NCBI RefSeq assembly: GCF_900115955.1 | Contig: NZ_FOYL01000010.1 | Coordinates: 310,001 to 374,000 of the forward strand | DNA: 64,000 nt | Direction: 5' to 3' | Source: Lentzea waywayandensis | GTDB lineage: Bacteria; Actinomycetota; Actinomycetes; Mycobacteriales; Pseudonocardiaceae | In this document: piece by piece, positions 59,847-64,000 of the stretch | Layout: every line of letters starts with the position of its first letter | Position numbering within the stretch: the first letter of the stretch is position 1 | Translations under genes and position numbers: made by a program | Notes under the pieces: generated by a model | What the model was told of the DNA's origin: nothing | Database searches by the model: none | What the model saw: the letters and a program-made list of their open reading frames with translations, nothing else

Positions 59847-62800
59847 TCAGCTCAGCGGCGGCAACTCCGGAGCGTGAGCGGCGGGCGAAGATGAAAGGGT
59901 TTCCAGGGCCAACGAAACGGCCTTCTCCAGCTGTGGGTCGCGGCTGGAAACGCGGTCGGACGGCGTCATGACCACCTCGATGTCCGGGTCGACACCGTAG
60001 TTCTCCACCGCCCACCCGTGGCCCTTGAAGTAGGACGCGTACCTCGGTTGGGTGACCATCGTGCCGTCGACCAGCGTGTACAGCATGTCGATACCGATGA
60101 CACCGCCCCAGGTGCGCACCCCGACCACGGGCCCGATCCCGAGCTCCTTGATGGCCACGTTGACGATGTCGCCGTCCGATCCGGCGTACTCGTCGGCCAC
60201 CGCCACCACGGGCCCACGGGGCGCGTCCTGCGGGTAGGACTCCGACGCCGTGTACCCGCGGGCGACGGACCAGCCGATCACCTTGCGACCGAGCTTCTCG
60301 ATGACCAACTGCGAGGTGTGCCCGCCACCGTTCTCGCGGACGTCCAACACAAGAGCCTCACGAGCCAGCTCGACCCGCAGGTCCCGGTGCAGCTGGGCCC
60401 AGCCGGCGCCCATCATGTCCGGCACGTGCAGATAGCCCACACGGCCACCTGACTGCGCGTGCGTGAACGCACGACGGTTGGCGACCCAGTCGTGGTAGCG
60501 CAGAGGCTCCTCATCGGCCAGAGGCACCACCACGACCCGACGCAGCTCTCCACCACCACCGGGACGCACGGTCAGCTCCACCGGCTTCCCAGCGGTCCCC
60601 ACCAGCAACGCCCCAGGCCCGGCCAACCCGACCGGACGACCGTCCACGGCCACGAGAACGTCTCCAGCGCGCACGGCCACCCCAGGCGCGCACAGCGGCG
60701 AACGCGCGTGCGGGTCGGACGACTCGCCAGGAATCACGCGCCCAACGACCCACGAGTCCCCGTCACGCACCAGGTCCGCACCCAGCAGCCCCTGACGACG
60801 GGACGCGGGCACGCGCGGCGACTCGCCCCAGACGTAGGCGTGCGAGGTGCCGAGCTCGCCCTGCACCTCCCACAGCAGGTCGACCAGGTCGTCGTGGCTG
60901 CCCACCTCGGCCACCAGCGGCCGGTAGCGGTCCAGTTCGCCCTGCCAGTCGACGCCGCCCATGTCGGTGCGCCAGAAGTGGTCGCGCATGAGCCGCCCGT
61001 TCTCGGCGTACATCTGCGCCCATTCCAGCGCGGGATCGACGACGACGCGCACGCGGGCGAGGTCGATCTCCACGTAGTCGGCCGAGTCCTCGTCGGCCTT
61101 GCTGTCGGACGGCACGACCCGCAGGTCACCGCGGTCCTCGACGACCATCCGCTTGCCGTCGCCGGACACCGCGAACGCGTCCGCGCTGTCCGCCAGGCAC
61201 TCGGTCTTCTGCTTGCCGAAGTCGTAGCGCTCCAGCGCGGTCCGCGGCGGGCGCGCGTCCGGTGACGCCAGGTTGTCGCCCAGGACGCCGAGCAACGGCC
61301 GGCGCAGCCACAGCAGACCGCCGCGAGCCGCCTTCAACGACACGTAGTCGGCGGCCGCGACGGGCACCGGCACCACTCGGTCGGCGAGGCCCTCGAGGTC
61401 GACCTTCGTGACCGAGGCCTTCTCGTCGTCGTCCTCGGAGTCCTTGTCCTCGTCGCCAACCGGGCGCCCGCCGTGCATCGGGGCGAACGGCGACGGCGTC
61501 GTGGCCGCCAGCGGCACGAGGTGCGGGCGGCAGCCGGTCGGGAACGACAGGTCGAACACGTGCGCGTCGTAGACCGGGTCGAACGTCCGGATCGACAGGA
61601 ACGCCAGGTACTTGCCGTCCTCGGTGAACGTCGGCGCGAAGTCGGCGAACCGCAACGGCGTCACGTCCACAACGGACAGATCCGCCGCGTTCACCATCTT
61701 GATGTGCCGCAACGGAGTCGGCCCAGGATGCGACCACGCGAGCCACGCGGAGTCCGGCGAGAAGGCGAGGTGCGTGATGTGCGCGTTCGCACCGCTGACG
61801 ACCTCGCGCACCTCACCGGAAGCGATGTCCACCAACAACAAACGGCCGTCGTGCGTGGCAACGGCGACACGCGAGCCATCGGGCGCGGCGGCCAGGGACA
61901 TGACCCGCCCGAGAGCACCGGAAGCGACGCGGCGCGCGGTGTTGCCCGGCTCGACCCCGCCGACCGGCGCGATCTCCAGGGCCTCCTCGCCCTCGACGTC
62001 GGTCACCCACACCACGTGATCGGTCTCGCCGAGCACCTTCGGCAGCCGCGCGCGGACGTCGGAACGGTCGGCCAGCACGCGAACCGGGCCGTCGCGATGC
62101 GTCACCCAGTGCACGGAGCCGCGGACCTCGACCGCCGAGGCGCGGCCGGTGTGGTCCACGCTGAACGACTCGATGTTCCCGGAAGCCTTGATGTGCCGGG
62201 GTTGCAGGCCGGTGCGCGGCCCGCCGAGCTTGATGTCGAGCTTGCGCAGTTCGGACAGCCCGTCGAGCAGCCACAGTTCGCCTGCCTGGTGGAAGATCAC
62301 CCGCGAGCCGTCGGTGGAAGCGTTGCGGGCGTAGAACTCCCCGGAGGTGTGGCGCTGGAGGTCGGTGCCGTCCGGCAGCACCGAGAACACGCTGCCGACG
62401 CCGTCGTGGTCGGACAGGAACGCGATCCGCCCGTCGACCCACATCGGGTTCGACAGCGACGACTGGAGACCGGAGAGCACGCGGACGAAGTCGCCGGAAC
62501 CTTCGGTGTCCACCCAGAGCTTGCCCGCGGTGCCACCGCGGTACCGCTTCCACCACGCCGGTTCCTGCATGTAGCTGGAGGACGCGACGACCTGGCCGTC
62601 CGGGCCGAACGACACGTCGTTGACCCACCCGTACGGCAGCACCTCGGAAGGTCCGCCGTCCAGTGGAACGGCGTGCGCCTGCTTGCGGTGGCGCGACATC
62701 TGTCCCGTGGTCGACACGGCGAGCACTCGCCCGTCCGGAGTCCACCCGGACACGGCCGTCCGGGCCACGCCCCAGTGCGTCAACCGGCGTGCGGGGCCAC

Positions 62801-63017
62801 CGTCCACAGGCGCCACGCGCACTTCCGGTGCGCCGTCGATCCAGCTGGCCCAGGCCAACTGCGTGCCGTCGGGCGAAAACCGGGGCGTGCGGGCCGGTAC
62901 CTGATCAGCGGACGCGCGCCAGGCCCTTCCTCCGTCGACGGGCGCGAGCCACACGTCGTCCTCGGCCACGAACGTCACCAAGTCACCGCGCAGATGCGGG
63001 TACCGAAGGTAAGTCAC
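59847..63017 (-). CDS. Tricorn-type protease (S41 family)
   Basis: A 1056-aa cytoplasmic peptidase. The N-terminal two thirds are WD40/PD40-type propeller repeats (SPDGTQLAWASW, APDGSRVAVATHDG, SPDSAWLAWSHPG). They are followed by a tricorn C1 domain (WAQMYAENGRLMRDHFWRTDMGGVDW near 670), a PDZ domain (about 760-850) and the S41 catalytic domain with EYAGSDGDIVN containing the nucleophile serine (near 965) and YGVDPDIEV. The size fits tricorn (about 1070). It degrades peptides released by the proteasome, which actinomycetes also have. Confidence 0.93.
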   Translation of the reverse strand: MTYLRYPHLRGDLVTFVAEDDVWLAPVDGGRAWRASADQVPARTPRFSPDGTQLAWASWIDGAPEVRVAPVDGGPARRLTHWGVARTAVSGWTPDGRVLAVSTTGQMSRHRKQAHAVPLDGGPSEVLPYGWVNDVSFGPDGQVVASSSYMQEPAWWKRYRGGTAGKLWVDTEGSGDFVRVLSGLQSSLSNPMWVDGRIAFLSDHDGVGSVFSVLPDGTDLQRHTSGEFYARNASTDGSRVIFHQAGELWLLDGLSELRKLDIKLGGPRTGLQPRHIKASGNIESFSVDHTGRASAVEVRGSVHWVTHRDGPVRVLADRSDVRARLPKVLGETDHVVWVTDVEGEEALEIAPVGGVEPGNTARRVASGALGRVMSLAAAPDGSRVAVATHDGRLLLVDIASGEVREVVSGANAHITHLAFSPDSAWLAWSHPGPTPLRHIKMVNAADLSVVDVTPLRFADFAPTFTEDGKYLAFLSIRTFDPVYDAHVFDLSFPTGCRPHLVPLAATTPSPFAPMHGGRPVGDEDKDSEDDDEKASVTKVDLEGLADRVVPVPVAAADYVSLKAARGGLLWLRRPLLGVLGDNLASPDARPPRTALERYDFGKQKTECLADSADAFAVSGDGKRMVVEDRGDLRVVPSDSKADEDSADYVEIDLARVRVVVDPALEWAQMYAENGRLMRDHFWRTDMGGVDWQGELDRYRPLVAEVGSHDDLVDLLWEVQGELGTSHAYVWGESPRVPASRRQGLLGADLVRDGDSWVVGRVIPGESSDPHARSPLCAPGVAVRAGDVLVAVDGRPVGLAGPGALLVGTAGKPVELTVRPGGGGELRRVVVVPLADEEPLRYHDWVANRRAFTHAQSGGRVGYLHVPDMMGAGWAQLHRDLRVELAREALVLDVRENGGGHTSQLVIEKLGRKVIGWSVARGYTASESYPQDAPRGPVVAVADEYAGSDGDIVNVAIKELGIGPVVGVRTWGGVIGIDMLYTLVDGTMVTQPRYASYFKGHGWAVENYGVDPDIEVVMTPSDRVSSRDPQLEKAVSLALETLSSSPAAHAPELPPLS

Positions 63018-63046
63018 GAGATCGACGTTAGCCCACGCTCACCGTT

Positions 63047-63967
63047 TCAGGAGGGCAAAAAACGCCGCCAGTCCTCAGCCGCAAGCGAATCTAGACCTTC
63101 GGCCCGTGCCTTGGCCTCCGCCTCGCGGACGTTCGCGGCGAAGCGGCGGCAGACCTGGCGAAGCTCCGTCTCCGGGTCCTCACCCGCGAGCTTGGACAAA
63201 GCGGTCACGGCGAACAACGTCGTGCCCGTGTCGTCACCCTCGGGCAGCAGGTCGACGGGGAAGCCCGCGCGTTTGGTGCGCTGCACCAGCTTCGCGGCCA
63301 GCGCGACGGCCGGCTGACCCAGCGCGACACCGTCCACACTGGACTCGCGCTGCTTCTCGGCCTGCTTGAGCTCCTCCCAGCGGTGCTGCTGCGAGGTCGC
63401 GTCGTGCACCGCCGGATCGTTGCCCTCGAAGACGTGCGGATGCCGTCCGACGAGCTTCGCGACCAGTTCGGACGCGACGGCGTCGATGTCGAACGGATCC
63501 TCGGGGTCCTCAGCGGCCACACGGGCGTGGAACAGCACCTGCAGGAGCACGTCACCAAGCTCCTCGCGCATCGACGCGCGGTCGCCGTCCTCGATCGCCT
63601 CCAGCAGCTCGAAGGTCTCCTCGACGAGGTACTGGCGCAACGAGTCGTGGTCCTGTTCGGCGTCCCACGGACATCCGCCCGGCGAACGCAGCCGGTGCAT
63701 CACCGCGGCCGCGTCGAGCAACGCGGCACCCAACGGCTCCGGCGTCGTGATCACGTTCGCGTCCGGATAGGCGTCGGCCGAGGTCGTGATCACCACCGCG
63801 CCGTCCGGCACGACGGCGGGCGCGGGCCCGTCGACCCCGAGCGAGGACCAGAACTCCAGCGGCACGCCCTCACCCGCGTAGACGGCCTTGGCCGAGCGCA
63901 ACGCGGGCAGGGCGGCGGCGGGCAGGACGGCGTCGAGCCGCTCGCTCAGGACGACGACGGTGATCAA
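63047..63967 (-). CDS. mazG: MazG-family nucleoside triphosphate pyrophosphohydrolase
   Basis: A 306-aa protein. The MazG domain (about 95-200) has RSPGGCPWDAEQDHDSLRQYLVEETFELLEAI with the E-E-x-x-E metal motif and EELGDVLLQVLFHA with E-x-x-D. It hydrolyses NTPs, including damaged ones, to NMP and pyrophosphate. The N-terminal 90 residues form an extra domain as in mycobacterial MazG. The start is TTG 63967, overlapping the stop of a gene entering from the right (TTGA). It marks the right end of the mazG...eno...ppx block. Confidence 0.9.
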   Translation of the reverse strand: MITVVVLSERLDAVLPAAALPALRSAKAVYAGEGVPLEFWSSLGVDGPAPAVVPDGAVVITTSADAYPDANVITTPEPLGAALLDAAAVMHRLRSPGGCPWDAEQDHDSLRQYLVEETFELLEAIEDGDRASMREELGDVLLQVLFHARVAAEDPEDPFDIDAVASELVAKLVGRHPHVFEGNDPAVHDATSQQHRWEELKQAEKQRESSVDGVALGQPAVALAAKLVQRTKRAGFPVDLLPEGDDTGTTLFAVTALSKLAGEDPETELRQVCRRFAANVREAEAKARAEGLDSLAAEDWRRFLPS

Positions 63968-64000
63968 GACTTGTTCTTGGTCGAGCTCACACCGACGAAA
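63964..64000 (-). CDS. C-terminal end of a gene entering from the right edge
   Basis: The last 12 codons and stop of a minus-strand frame (ending SSTKNKS) overlap the TTG start of mazG by 4 nt (TTGA). The overlap suggests a real gene translationally coupled to mazG. Too little is present to name it. Confidence 0.4.
   Translation of the reverse strand, partial: FVGVSSTKNKS

Overview
The window is about 70% G+C, with GTG starts, overlapping stop/start codons and many genes typical of actinomycetes: SARP regulator, XRE-DUF5753/DUF397 pair, UdgB, DUF501, thioester/SpaA-type surface protein with a class F-like sortase. The order mazG ... lytic transglycosylase ... eno-ftsB-DUF501 ... ppx follows a block known from mycobacteria, here spread over about 25 kb. 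A filamentous actinomycete of the Pseudonocardiales (Lentzea/Saccharothrix/Amycolatopsis-like) fits best; the genus is an inference.

Layout. 0-5.6 kb: small housekeeping genes, then a surface protein - sortase - deacetylase-like run. 5.6-12.4 kb: a pyrroloquinoline quinone (PQQ) island. Two secreted PQQ-type sugar dehydrogenases lie on the minus strand; divergent from them is pqqA-pqqC-pqqD-pqqE-pqqB, followed by a PucR-type regulator. Cofactor synthesis and its likely client enzymes share a control region with a perfect 14-bp palindrome. 12.4-14.8 kb: secreted SGNH hydrolase, inositol-phosphatase-like enzyme, SDR. 15.1-18.4 kb: a three-gene run of a Tat-exported beta-propeller, a neutral-ceramidase-like protein and a tachylectin-like propeller. 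18.6-20.2 kb: an unusual tRNA with anticodon UAA, then a 40-codon peptide gene coupled to a graspetide-type ATP-grasp ligase, a candidate RiPP locus. 20.3-25.4 kb: NDH-2 and a DUF4129/MoxR/DUF58 operon. 25.4-28.3 kb: an AbiE-like gene pair with an ExK nuclease-like N-terminus, and a SUKH plus CPCC pair. 28.3-32.2 kb: uracil-DNA glycosylase, S10 carboxypeptidase, acetyltransferase, CPT-like kinase and two small exported proteins. 32.4-38.1 kb: a complete dipeptide/oligopeptide ABC transporter. 38.2-45.3 kb: ppx, two tandem acetyltransferases, XRE/DUF397, Thr-tailed lytic transglycosylase, DUF501, ftsB, eno. 45.3-54.3 kb: P450 with an unknown partner, hydrolase, SDR, SARP-NB-ARC regulator, an AbiEi-like gene without AbiEii, Lrp, aminotransferase, exporter, TPR protein. 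54.3-57.5 kb: the efeUOB iron-uptake operon behind two iron-box-like sites. 57.6-64 kb: second lytic transglycosylase, a gene-free stretch with nested inverted repeats, Pro-rich membrane protein, tricorn-type protease, mazG.

The most unusual items are the ATP-grasp/40-aa peptide pair, the UAA tRNA without a long variable arm, the AbiE-like pair with a nuclease-like domain, and the Tat propeller/ceramidase/lectin run. Everything here was read by eye from sequence; no homology search was run.
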